Below the pieces are notes generated by a model. The model worked only from the letters and a program-made list of their open reading frames with translations. It made no database searches and had not been told where the DNA came from. The translations under genes were made by a program, and so were the position numbers. Shown here piece by piece: positions 1 to 7,063 of a stretch of DNA of 42,968 nucleotides. Source of the DNA: a virus; IMG/VR virus record IMGVR_UViG_3300042946_000297, positions 1 through 42,968 of that record. The stretch is one strand, 5' to 3'. How positions within the stretch are numbered: the first letter of the stretch is position 1; each line of letters begins with the position of its first letter.

Positions 1-125
1 CGTTCAATGACATCTACTAAGGTTAATGGTTCGGTTTTCAATAAATCTTTAAACATCTCTACTGTAAACGTTTGGTCCATACGCAAAGTGTCATCATCAT
101 TGCTAAATATTATTTTTAATTTCAT
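1..125 (-). CDS. Unknown protein, cut by the window edge
   Basis: An open frame starts at an ATG (complement of 123-125) with MKLKIIFSNDDDTLRM and runs off the left edge without a stop, so only 41 N-terminal residues are visible. It overlaps the 3' end of the next minus-strand gene by 23 bases, as is common in this operon. No family is recognised. Confidence 0.55.
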   Translation of the reverse strand, partial: MKLKIIFSNDDDTLRMDQTFTVEMFKDLLKTEPLTLVDVIE

Positions 126-267
126 TTGATTTTTCAATTTTAATATTATCTAAATACAATGGTGATAAAACTACACCAGTTGGGTCAACAGTTACCCTAA
201 CTTCTTTACCATTTCTTTTACAAAGAAATATCCTATTTTTATATTTTATATGAAGTGTGTTATTCAT
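103..267 (-). CDS. Small unknown protein, 54 aa
   Basis: The frame encodes MNNTLHIKYKNRIFLCKRNG followed by a short hydrophobic C-terminus. It starts just inside the 3' end of the preceding gene and ends inside the following one, consistent with translational coupling. The strand alternation suggests a small beta-rich fold, but nothing is recognisable. Confidence 0.55.
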   Translation of the reverse strand: MNNTLHIKYKNRIFLCKRNGKEVRVTVDPTGVVLSPLYLDNIKIEKSNEIKNNI

Positions 268-565
268 TTTTTCTTTTTAATATTATACTTGCAGAATCAT
301 ACTTTATTAAAGGATTCTTTTTGATTTCAACCCATTTTTCTAAAGACCCATTTTCAATAAATTCATATAATCCTATAATTTCAATAGGTGGATGATTGTA
401 AGTTCCCCAAGTTGATTCTAATATTGGGAATCTTAATTTACCCCAATGTTGAATGCGTTGAGGTTTAACTTCACAAAGAGGTCTAAAATGTTTTTGAATT
501 AAATTTGATGTCATATAATCTAACCAAATACTTATTTGTTCCTCTGTGGGGATATTATTCTCCAT
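260..565 (-). CDS. Unknown protein, about 101 aa
   Basis: The start chosen is the ATG of MENNIPTEEQ, which overlaps the stop of the upstream gene by 11 bases. In-frame ATGs at 586 and 604 would give 108 or 114 residues but longer overlaps. The protein is soluble, Trp-rich (IQHWGKLRFPILESTWGTYN) and ends in Lys/Arg. No family recognised; it belongs to the minus-strand run of small unknown genes. Confidence 0.6.
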   Translation of the reverse strand: MENNIPTEEQISIWLDYMTSNLIQKHFRPLCEVKPQRIQHWGKLRFPILESTWGTYNHPPIEIIGLYEFIENGSLEKWVEIKKNPLIKYDSASIILKRKNE

Positions 566-1058
566 CCCACTCTTTTTGTCTTCCATCTTCAACTTTTTTT
601 TCAATATAGTTTCTAAGTTCTTCCATCGTTCTTAAAAACTCTAATCTCAACCGGTGGAACTCCTCATCTTTGATTTCATCCCAATGACTATAACTTTCAA
701 AACAATAATCAAATCCTTCTTCGTCCATTCTATATCTAACAGATTCCCAAAGTTCCAAATCATCTTCCTCTTCTTCCAAAGAAGATAATCCCAAGAAACT
801 TCTTAATTGTTCGTCAGATGGTCTAGCATTCTCGTGTTCATTTGGAATGGTGTATGTTCTTCCGTAACTTGTTGTTAGAGGTTTCCCCCCATTCATAATG
901 TAAATTATACCTTTTGTGTTGGTAAATTCGATTATCTCGTGCCAATCATCCACAATCACATATTCAGATTCATTAATTTTGTAGGCTCTGAATGTATCAC
1001 CCTCAAAATTTAGTAATCCTAAATGGGGTTTTCTGTTTTTATTCTCGTATTTCGCCAT
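555..1058 (-). CDS. Unknown protein, 167 aa
   Basis: The N-terminal part (residues 1-75) is beta-rich (NFEGDTFRAYKINESEYVIV) and the C-terminal part is a strongly acidic helical region rich in Glu/Asp with many aromatics. No catalytic motif or membrane segment is visible. It sits mid-operon, overlapping the gene upstream by 20 bases and the gene downstream by 11. No family recognised. Confidence 0.65.
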   Translation of the reverse strand: MAKYENKNRKPHLGLLNFEGDTFRAYKINESEYVIVDDWHEIIEFTNTKGIIYIMNGGKPLTTSYGRTYTIPNEHENARPSDEQLRSFLGLSSLEEEEDDLELWESVRYRMDEEGFDYCFESYSHWDEIKDEEFHRLRLEFLRTMEELRNYIEKKVEDGRQKEWDGE

Positions 1059-1221
1059 TTGTGTGTTTTATTATTAATCTGTTTATTCTTCCTATTTTAT
1101 TGAAACTATCCGCCCATTCTGCGTGGGTCTTTGGTTCACCAAAAACTTCCAAATAGATTTCTTTGGACAAAGGTAAGGTTTTTGAATATGATTTCCAACT
1201 AATGTCTAATTTTTTATCCAT
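1039..1221 (-). CDS. Small unknown protein, 60 aa
   Basis: The start is set at the ATG that overlaps the upstream stop (ATGGATAA), giving MDKKLDISWKSYSK as N-terminus; an in-frame ATG four codons earlier is possible. It contains HAEWADSFNKIGR, weakly like the Trp-containing C-terminal motif of the two larger proteins next in the operon. Function unknown. Confidence 0.6.
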   Translation of the reverse strand: MDKKLDISWKSYSKTLPLSKEIYLEVFGEPKTHAEWADSFNKIGRINRLIIKHTNGEIRE

Positions 1222-1405
1222 TTGATTCTTCATAAATTTTATAATCAAAATACCAAGGACTTGGGTCACCCTCATTTTCGTTTTTAACAATTTCTTCCGC
1301 AGCATTCTTGGCCTCCTCGTAACTATAATACGATTCCATAAATTGACGATAATCTACATCAATAAATGGTTCCCGGTGACTATTTCTCCAAACTATGATA
1401 TACAT
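1214..1405 (-). CDS. Small unknown protein, 63 aa
   Basis: The protein opens with MYIIVWRNSHREPFIDVDYR and continues with a helix (SYEEAKNAAEEIVKNE). This strand-then-helix layout resembles the 58-aa protein at 16212-16388, so the two may be distant paralogues. It overlaps its neighbours by single codons. No function is assigned. Confidence 0.65.
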   Translation of the reverse strand: MYIIVWRNSHREPFIDVDYRQFMESYYSYEEAKNAAEEIVKNENEGDPSPWYFDYKIYEESNG

Positions 1406-2061
1406 TACTCAACAATATTTTTTCTCATACCACCCCACGTTTTATTAAACTCATCGTCAGTTCTTAACTTCTCAATAAATTCATCTTTGGAGTATTTTTC
1501 AGTCCAAGGATATCCTCCATCAATTCCTGGTATTGATACAACTTTTCCCCACATTTTTTGGGTATCATAATCTTCTTTTGAAAATTCCCCCCAATTCGGT
1601 TTATCGTTAAACTTGGTTTCATACTTATCATACAAATCACCATACACATCAACCTCAACTCCCGGACGAAGCTTAAATAATGGGAAGTCCTCACTCTTGA
1701 TTTTATATTGTTCTCTAACCCACTCCTGTCTTCCATCATCAATCAAGGTTCTATTAACAATCTTTTCAATTTTCTTATCAATTTCCTCTAATAGTTTATC
1801 CGGTCCTTTATGACGGGACATATAGAAAATATCATTCATTTGATAATCCTCAAATTTGACACACAACTTAGCAGAACGAGTATATGTTTCAACAATCTCA
1901 ATTTCCACAGGCATATAAACGTGAGGACCGATTTTACTCATTCTCTTATACCCATACTCTCCGTTTTCCATTGGAGGTGGGGGATTTAATAATACTCTTC
2001 TCGTTTTTGGTAGTTCACTACAAATGAATGCAACATACCTTTCCATTACACTTAATTCCAT
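1405..2061 (-). CDS. Unknown protein, 218 aa, with a shared W-G C-terminal motif
   Basis: The N-terminus is MELSVMERYVAFICSEL; the second Met may be the true start. A helix around residues 85-100 (DKLLEEIDKKIEKIVNRTL) is followed by Trp-rich segments. Near the C-terminus the pattern F-I-E-K-L-x-x-D-D-E-F-x-x-x-W-G appears. The neighbour at 2063-2653 carries F-I-D-K-L-x-x-D-D-D-F-x-x-x-W-G, so the two share a module. Function unknown. Confidence 0.7.
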   Translation of the reverse strand: MELSVMERYVAFICSELPKTRRVLLNPPPPMENGEYGYKRMSKIGPHVYMPVEIEIVETYTRSAKLCVKFEDYQMNDIFYMSRHKGPDKLLEEIDKKIEKIVNRTLIDDGRQEWVREQYKIKSEDFPLFKLRPGVEVDVYGDLYDKYETKFNDKPNWGEFSKEDYDTQKMWGKVVSIPGIDGGYPWTEKYSKDEFIEKLRTDDEFNKTWGGMRKNIVE

Positions 2062-2062
2062 T

Positions 2063-2653
2063 TTATTTTAATTTTCTTTTTGGTGTTGGTTCATAATAAT
2101 CATTTTCAAAATCGGGGACAATTTCCGGGTTATATTCTATACCTGTTTCATAGTTTTTTCCAATCCAAATATTATATCTTTCAATATAAGTTAATTCCTC
2201 ACAACAATTCTCACCCCACTTTTGGTAGAAGTCATCATCAAATAATAACTTATCAATAAACTCAAACTTGTTTGAACATTTTACTAATTGACCGGCTTGT
2301 GAACCCATCAAATCAGCAACAGATTCTGCCTTATAATCAGGGTTCATTAAAAAATTATTATACAACCTATCTATCGTATTCATCGGGATGAAATCCGGGT
2401 TAGGTTCACCACCACGTAATTGATTTATAATCTCTCGGTCAATTTCATTTTGAACTTCCTTGAATATCTCGGAAGTTAATTCGTCGTGTACTTTTTGTTT
2501 TTGAATTTCTCTTTCAAAAGTTTCCGGAGTTAATTGATGCAAAGAATCCATTTTGAAATGTTGGGTTGGTATTGTAAAAACTTCATACCCATCCAATGGA
2601 TTACCTTTAATTGTAATCCCGTTCTTTATATAGTCGTAAATTGCGTTATCCAT
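2063..2653 (-). CDS. Unknown protein, 196 aa, with a shared W-G motif
   Basis: This soluble protein starts MDNAIYDYIKNG and has a charged helical middle (residues 45-80) before the F-I-D-K-L...W-G motif it shares with the gene downstream. The C-terminus is basic (PKRKLK). It lies one base from its downstream neighbour. The shared motif suggests related binding modules, but no known family is recognised. Confidence 0.7.
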   Translation of the reverse strand: MDNAIYDYIKNGITIKGNPLDGYEVFTIPTQHFKMDSLHQLTPETFEREIQKQKVHDELTSEIFKEVQNEIDREIINQLRGGEPNPDFIPMNTIDRLYNNFLMNPDYKAESVADLMGSQAGQLVKCSNKFEFIDKLLFDDDFYQKWGENCCEELTYIERYNIWIGKNYETGIEYNPEIVPDFENDYYEPTPKRKLK

Positions 2654-2656
2654 TTT

Positions 2657-2863
2657 TTATTTTTTTAGTTTTTTACTGAATTTTCGATAAACTGAAAGTT
2701 CATGTATTCTCAATTTACGATTAAGTTCAATATCCTTAAATGTGTTGAAAAAATTGGTTATCAATTTTCTAACATTAACAAAATGAGTGATTGTTTCGCA
2801 GGAATCAATCACTTTTTTAACCCACATAAATGTGTCGTATTTATTTTTCTCTGATTCACTCAT
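2657..2863 (-). CDS. Small helical unknown protein, 68 aa
   Basis: The protein is basic and predicted mostly helical (MSESEKNKYDTFMWVKK at the start, RKFSKKLKK at the end). Its start overlaps the upstream stop by eight bases. Nothing more can be assigned. Confidence 0.6.
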   Translation of the reverse strand: MSESEKNKYDTFMWVKKVIDSCETITHFVNVRKLITNFFNTFKDIELNRKLRIHELSVYRKFSKKLKK

Positions 2864-3068
2864 TGTTAGATTTCAGATTTATATGATTATTATATTCTTC
2901 CAAAAGTACTTCTTTATTATCCGATAGATAATCTTTATTTGATAACCATTTCAACAAATCCATTTTACCCAAATGATAAGAATCCATCATACATTTTATG
3001 ACGGATTCTTTATTCAAGAATGAGTTATGTTGGATATTTTCCTCGTATATTTTTTCAAACTCTTTCAT
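2856..3068 (-). CDS. Small helical unknown protein, 70 aa
   Basis: A short soluble helical protein (MKEFEKIYEENIQHNSFLNK) lies directly downstream of the RNA ligase gene with a one-base overlap at 3068. The tight coupling suggests co-expression with the ligase, but no motif points to a function. Confidence 0.6.
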   Translation of the reverse strand: MKEFEKIYEENIQHNSFLNKESVIKCMMDSYHLGKMDLLKWLSNKDYLSDNKEVLLEEYNNHINLKSNNE

Positions 3069-4144
3069 TATTCATATTCTTTTTGCCAAAATGGTTTGGC
3101 GTAAGTTGGTCTAATTTTTTGCCAAATGTACGAAGAATAATCTTTCTTATCAAACATTTTAAATAAAATCGGTTGAAGAAATTTATCTTGTTTCAAAACC
3201 CATTCAGCAAATTCTTTTCTGTCAGTTACAGGTTCTTTATCATTGTATTTTCCGTACATATAATAATCAAACATTTTTCCCGCTCTCTCACTAATTTGAA
3301 AATAAGAATATCTCAAATCAGACACAACTTTTTTAACCCATTTATCGAATTCATCAGGAACTCTTTCCAAATATTCATTTATGTCTTCACCATTTTTCAA
3401 TACTTCCCAAATGTTGATGTTTGAAAATCCGGTTAAGATTCTATGAAGACGAACATACTCCTCCCCTTTTATTTTCATTCTAAACCCATTTCTAAATCTA
3501 ATGACAAAACCTTCTTGATTGTCTTTAATAATTGATTTAAGGGTCTTGTAATCGTCTATTCCGTCATATCTCTTCACCAATGGCATGCCAGTAGTTTCAC
3601 AAATTTGAATCAAAGAAGAATAATCCAATTCTTTTCCGGTGGCATTACTAATCATAGAAAGAACGACTAGTTTTTCATCATCACCATAATCACAAACAAT
3701 TCTATTTTCAGGATATATAATTTCTACCAAAGTGGTATATCCTTTTGGGATTGGTTGAAAATCATATTTAGATAAAATTTCCTTACCTTTTATCACTTGG
3801 TCTGAAGTAAAAGAACCTTTACTAGTGAAAATCCATTGACCCTCATACCAAAATAGTAATCCTAATGAACCATCCATTTTTTCAAAAACTTCAAAAGATT
3901 CATTCGGTATTTCATCAGGTTGATGTTCTTCCATATTAAAAAATTTGTCGAATCCTTTTGCGATGACATTTCCATTATCATCCAAAACAAGTGCTCGACA
4001 CATTTTGGTAATGTTATCCCATTTACCATCATACTGAACCTCTCTTGAATAATTGTAAATCGCAATTGGAAGAGTTGGATGAGAATTTTTCTCAACCAAA
4101 CCTTTTTCTACATATTCATTTATTATGTTTATATCTACTACCAT
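3068..4144 (-). CDS. RNA ligase (T4 Rnl1-like nucleotidyltransferase)
   Basis: A 358-aa ATP-dependent ligase of the covalent nucleotidyltransferase superfamily. Visible motifs in order are K-M-D-G-S (residues 89-93, with K89 as the expected AMP-accepting lysine), EIIYPENRIV (141-150, motif IIIa), EGFVIR (211-216, motif IV) and MKIKG (223-227, motif V). The MCRALVLD stretch before motif I and a helical C-terminal half fit the T4 RNA ligase 1 family. Such enzymes reseal cleaved tRNA anticodon loops. The two HAD phosphatases and tRNA array elsewhere in the window make an RNA-repair role plausible. Confidence 0.88.
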   Translation of the reverse strand: MVVDINIINEYVEKGLVEKNSHPTLPIAIYNYSREVQYDGKWDNITKMCRALVLDDNGNVIAKGFDKFFNMEEHQPDEIPNESFEVFEKMDGSLGLLFWYEGQWIFTSKGSFTSDQVIKGKEILSKYDFQPIPKGYTTLVEIIYPENRIVCDYGDDEKLVVLSMISNATGKELDYSSLIQICETTGMPLVKRYDGIDDYKTLKSIIKDNQEGFVIRFRNGFRMKIKGEEYVRLHRILTGFSNINIWEVLKNGEDINEYLERVPDEFDKWVKKVVSDLRYSYFQISERAGKMFDYYMYGKYNDKEPVTDRKEFAEWVLKQDKFLQPILFKMFDKKDYSSYIWQKIRPTYAKPFWQKEYE

Positions 4145-4317
4145 TTTTCTTTCTTTAATGTCCCAATGTAATGTCCAAAAATTTTAATTGTTTTTCGGTG
4201 TTTATTCCTAATTGAGAATGGAATCCAATCACTTTTTGTAGGTATACCAAATAAACCTCTCCCGTAAATTCGGAACCACCATAAGTTTTTACCTTTATAA
4301 TAACTAAAAATTTTCAT
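4138..4317 (-). CDS. Small basic unknown protein, 59 aa
   Basis: The start is ATG 4317 (MKIFSYYKGKNLWWF). Upstream in-frame codons overlap the promoter and are unlikely. The protein is basic and aromatic and overlaps the RNA ligase start by seven bases, so it heads the ligase operon. The -7 promoter element ends four bases before this ATG, suggesting a leaderless mRNA. Function unknown. Confidence 0.6.
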   Translation of the reverse strand: MKIFSYYKGKNLWWFRIYGRGLFGIPTKSDWIPFSIRNKHRKTIKIFGHYIGTLKKEKW

Positions 4318-4321
4318 AGTA

Positions 4322-4329
4322 CAAATATA
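4322..4329 (-). promoter_or_regulatory. Bacteroidota-type -7 promoter element (TATATTTG)
   Basis: TATATTTG on the minus strand lies exactly four bases before ATG 4317. It overlaps the T-run of the terminator at 4333-4359, so one operon ends where the next begins. Confidence 0.6.
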
Positions 4330-4330
4330 T

Positions 4331-4359
4331 AAAAAAATCCTCAATAAATGAGGATTTTT
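4331..4359 (-). terminator. Rho-independent terminator
   Basis: An 11-bp stem (AAAAATCCTCA with TGAGGATTTTT) has a five-base loop and is followed by T residues on the minus strand. It would end transcription coming from the SPFH gene. A T-run also follows on the plus strand. Confidence 0.7.
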
Positions 4360-4451
4360 GATTTTTTTTTAATTGTTGTGCTAAGTTCTCCTTTTTCAAT
4401 GTTGTGTTCATTCTTAATGTGTAGTGCAGCAGCCCACTGCAGTTCTCTCAT
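4341..4451 (-). CDS. Possible small ORF, 36 aa
   Basis: An ATG frame between the SPFH gene and the terminator reads MRELQWAAALHIKNEHNIEK and ends inside the terminator loop. The composition is protein-like, but no promoter or ribosome binding site supports it, so it is listed as a weak candidate. Confidence 0.25.
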   Translation of the reverse strand: MRELQWAAALHIKNEHNIEKGELSTTIKKKSKILIY

Positions 4452-4488
4452 CACCCAACCCCAACATACGTCAATCAACAATTTTTTA

Positions 4489-5325
4489 TTATTTTAATCC
4501 ATATAACACTTGAGTGTTTGTTCCCAACTGAGTGGTTGGAACATTACCTCTCCACTTTTCAATCCATTGTTGTTGTAATAACATTGGAGTTAGGGTACTT
4601 TGTCTTAATCTATTGGATTCTGCCTCAGCTTTAGCCAACGCCAACATGGATTCTGCCTCACCATTTGCTTTGGCTATTTTAATTTTCGCCTCCGCCTCGG
4701 CTTGTTTTACCTGATTTTCAGCCATCAAACTTTTTTGTACTGCATTATTCTTAGCATTGATTGCTTTTTTGAATGAATCCGGATATACTAGATTAGACGT
4801 GAATTGGTTAATGACAAACCCTTCTTTAAGTAATTGACTTTCCAATAGTTTTCTAACTTCAATCTCGAACACTTCTCTGTTACCTATCAATCCATCTGCG
4901 GTATATTTATTCGTTGCCAAACGGAATGCGTCATAAACTGCTGTTTTTAAAAATCCTTCCTCAATTTCTTCTAAACTTCTTCTATATTTTGCGAAGATTG
5001 TAGGAACTTTTTCTCTTTGGACTGAATAGTTCATGATTGGAGAAACACTGAACTCTGAACCATCTTTACTATTCACAACAAATGAATTTTCCTCTTTGTA
5101 TTCTTTGTGTTGAATAAACGTTGGAAACTCATAAATCTTTGTTGTGATTGGATTATAAAATACCACCCCTGTACACTCGGTGACATCATTCACCCCTTTA
5201 CCACTTCCGTACATATCAACTTTGACACCTACGTGACCCGCATCGATTCGTTCACAAGAGCTCATCAAGAAAAAACTTGCGAAAATTAACACTACTACTA
5301 TTAAATAAAATTTACCTCTACTCAT
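4489..5325 (-). CDS. SPFH/Band 7 (prohibitin-like) membrane protein
   Basis: A 278-aa protein. Residues 6-24 form a hydrophobic signal/anchor ending in MSSC, which could be a lipoprotein box or an N-terminal membrane anchor. The Band 7 domain follows (about residues 27-190: AGHVGVKVDMYG, FSVSPIMNYSV). It ends in the coiled Ala/Glu repeat typical of the family (QVKQAEAEAKIKIAKANGEA). Family members oligomerise on membranes and scaffold or control proteases. In a phage it may modulate host membrane or FtsH-like proteolysis, which is inference. It has its own promoter and terminator. Confidence 0.85.
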   Translation of the reverse strand: MSRGKFYLIVVVLIFASFFLMSSCERIDAGHVGVKVDMYGSGKGVNDVTECTGVVFYNPITTKIYEFPTFIQHKEYKEENSFVVNSKDGSEFSVSPIMNYSVQREKVPTIFAKYRRSLEEIEEGFLKTAVYDAFRLATNKYTADGLIGNREVFEIEVRKLLESQLLKEGFVINQFTSNLVYPDSFKKAINAKNNAVQKSLMAENQVKQAEAEAKIKIAKANGEAESMLALAKAEAESNRLRQSTLTPMLLQQQWIEKWRGNVPTTQLGTNTQVLYGLK

Positions 5326-5364
5326 TTTTTTTGTTTTTTAAATTATTACTTTTTTAATTGGGTA

Positions 5365-5372
5365 CAAATATA
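5365..5372 (-). promoter_or_regulatory. -7 promoter element (TATATTTG) for the SPFH gene
   Basis: TATATTTG on the minus strand lies 39 bases before ATG 5325 with an AT-rich leader. It matches the TAnnTTTG element seen repeatedly in this window. Confidence 0.6.
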
Positions 5373-5395
5373 TAACCTTTTTTTATACTACCAAA

Positions 5396-5632
5396 TTATT
5401 TTAAATCTTTTTTTTCTTCATCAGTAAAAACACCTTTCATATTCTTCAAGAACATAACTATATTCTCACCAAAATAGAATATTGGACCACACGTTATTAT
5501 CGCCAATATAAAAAAACCAACATAAAATAACATATCGTCAGATTTGTTCATTAAGTTGAATGATAAATCAACCAACTCAATCCAAACAAACAATACCACT
5601 AACACACCTAAAAACTTTAATAAACTTTTCAT
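5396..5632 (-). CDS. Small membrane protein, 78 aa, two TM segments
   Basis: Two hydrophobic segments are visible (about residues 4-22 and 34-58, the latter FYVGFFILAIITCGPIFYFG), followed by an acidic/basic tail ending EEKKDLK. It follows the 73-aa gene with a one-base gap and is probably co-transcribed. No family recognised. Confidence 0.65.
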   Translation of the reverse strand: MKSLLKFLGVLVVLFVWIELVDLSFNLMNKSDDMLFYVGFFILAIITCGPIFYFGENIVMFLKNMKGVFTDEEKKDLK

Positions 5633-5633
5633 A

Positions 5634-5855
5634 TTACTTTTGAATTAACATGTTTGTGTTTGAAATTGGAACCCTCATCACCGGAATTGATGACTTAGAA
5701 TTTTCATCTATTTTTTGCATTACTTCGTAAAACCCAGTATCTTCGTATTTTACAGTAGAAACATTTTCGAATACTTCCAATACTTTTGAGTCCCCTCTTG
5801 AACCTGACAACAACTGGACTCTTCTTGTTGTGGTGTTAAAAATTAATGTTTGCAT
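5634..5855 (-). CDS. Small unknown protein, 73 aa
   Basis: A soluble, probably beta-rich protein (MQTLIFNTTTRRVQLLSGSR). It is the first gene of the pair with the small membrane protein. No motif is recognised. Confidence 0.6.
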   Translation of the reverse strand: MQTLIFNTTTRRVQLLSGSRGDSKVLEVFENVSTVKYEDTGFYEVMQKIDENSKSSIPVMRVPISNTNMLIQK

Positions 5856-5874
5856 ATCTTTCTATTTTTTTTTA

Positions 5875-5928
5875 TTATTTGTGTTTTAACAAAAATTTAT
5901 TTGATATTACCTTGAATATGTTCTCCAT
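5875..5928 (-). CDS. Possible coupled micro-ORF, 17 aa
   Basis: A 17-codon frame (MENIFKVISNKFLLKHK) starts in a TAATG junction with the stop of the upstream gene. The coupling geometry is the only support. Confidence 0.2.
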   Translation of the reverse strand: MENIFKVISNKFLLKHK

Positions 5929-6299
5929 TATACTCTTACCATTTTTTTAGGGTCTTTACCCATTTTTTTCAAAATTTCATTTCTCTCGTATGTGTCTTGG
6001 TCGATGATTGATTTACACAATTTCATCAATTCCATTTTAGACATATCACCACACTCGTTATACACCTCTGCCTGTAGTTTTGAATAATCACTCAAAGCTC
6101 TCTCAGATTCACCCATTAGACCACGGAAGTTAGCCGATTGCATTTTCAACGAACCTAATGAAGAACCAATCCATTTCGCCAACGAACCTTCATCTTTCAA
6201 ATACAGACCATAAGTTCCGTATTTTGTGTAATAGAATGCCAAGATGTTATCCTCTTTTGTCCATTCGTGTAATCCCAAAGTTTTGCTACGTGTTGCCAT
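5928..6299 (-). CDS. Unknown protein, 123 aa
   Basis: The start is ATG 6299 (MATRSKTLGLHEWTKEDN). A longer frame from a TTG at 6350 would begin inside the promoter and is rejected. The sequence HEWTKEDNILAFYYTKYGTYGL followed by helices (SLAKWIGSSLGSLKMQSANFRGL) resembles small helical DNA-binding proteins of the HTH kind, but the match is only by eye. It is a single gene with its own promoter. Confidence 0.6.
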   Translation of the reverse strand: MATRSKTLGLHEWTKEDNILAFYYTKYGTYGLYLKDEGSLAKWIGSSLGSLKMQSANFRGLMGESERALSDYSKLQAEVYNECGDMSKMELMKLCKSIIDQDTYERNEILKKMGKDPKKMVRV

Positions 6300-6347
6300 A
6301 ATTTCTAAATTTGTCAATGTTAATGTATTTGTTTTTATTTTGTTGGA

Positions 6348-6355
6348 CAAAGATA
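6348..6355 (-). promoter_or_regulatory. -7 promoter element (TATCTTTG)
   Basis: TATCTTTG on the minus strand lies 48 bases before ATG 6299 and rules out the longer TTG-start frame. Confidence 0.6.
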
Positions 6356-6374
6356 ATCTATTTTTTGGATATAC

Positions 6375-6409
6375 AAAAAAAAAATAAGGTTTTTTTTACC
6401 TTATTTTCT
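6375..6409 (-). terminator. Terminator overlapping the phosphoesterase stop codon
   Basis: AAATAAGGT and ACCTTATTT flank an A-rich loop, followed by T residues on the minus strand. The TAA stop of the upstream phosphoesterase gene (6401-6403) lies inside the stem. Confidence 0.7.
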
Positions 6410-7063
6410 TTTTTTACCATCTTCAGTCTCAACCTCATCCGTGTGATGGTCAAATAACATATCTGACGCAATCTCACGTTTATCCATCATTTTTATAATA
6501 TCGTCCATATCGTACACTCCAAACGTTGGGTGACCATCAACACCAACATCCATTTTCTTACCTTTACCGAATCTTAAATTAGTTGGTAAGTGAACGTGTC
6601 CGTGAAGGTGAATAACACCTCTGTTTAAGTTTTCCCAAGAAGCGATTGGGTAGTGAAACAATTCAAATGTTTTGGATTTGTAGGTCATAATATCTGAACG
6701 AGAAACACTTGCAAATAATTCTTGACATTCACCTCGGTTGTTTTGAATGTGGTGGTCGTGATTACCTAATATAAGGTGAATCTCTTTACACACAATTCTA
6801 TCTCTGAATTTTTGGATGTTTTCAAATCCACCAAAAGACCAGTCTCCCAAGTGAATTAACACATCATCTTCTCCAACAACACTATTGATTCCACTTATGA
6901 TTGATTCATTCATTTGTTCAATCGTTTCGAAATCTCGTGTTTGGTCTATTGGAATACTACCATCAGGTAATCTCCAAGCCGTTACTCCACGGCAAATGTT
7001 TTTATGTCCGTAATGTGTATCGGACGTAATAAAAACTTTTCTATTTTTATCTATTTTAATCAT
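6401..7063 (-). CDS. Calcineurin-like metallophosphoesterase
   Basis: A 220-aa enzyme with the complete binuclear-metal signature: D-T-H (15-17), GDWSFGG (73-79), GNHDHH (100-105) and HGHVH (154-158). The small size and compact spacing fit phage phosphoesterases acting on phosphodiesters or phosphomonoesters; the substrate is unknown. Its ATG lies four bases after a TAAATTTG element inside the upstream gene, suggesting an internal leaderless promoter in addition to read-through from 7574. Confidence 0.85.
   Translation of the reverse strand: MIKIDKNRKVFITSDTHYGHKNICRGVTAWRLPDGSIPIDQTRDFETIEQMNESIISGINSVVGEDDVLIHLGDWSFGGFENIQKFRDRIVCKEIHLILGNHDHHIQNNRGECQELFASVSRSDIMTYKSKTFELFHYPIASWENLNRGVIHLHGHVHLPTNLRFGKGKKMDVGVDGHPTFGVYDMDDIIKMMDKREIASDMLFDHHTDEVETEDGKKRK

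Noticed and set aside
6300-6350. TTG start at 6350 extending the 123-aa protein
   Set aside because: It would begin inside the TATCTTTG promoter element; ATG 6299 fits.
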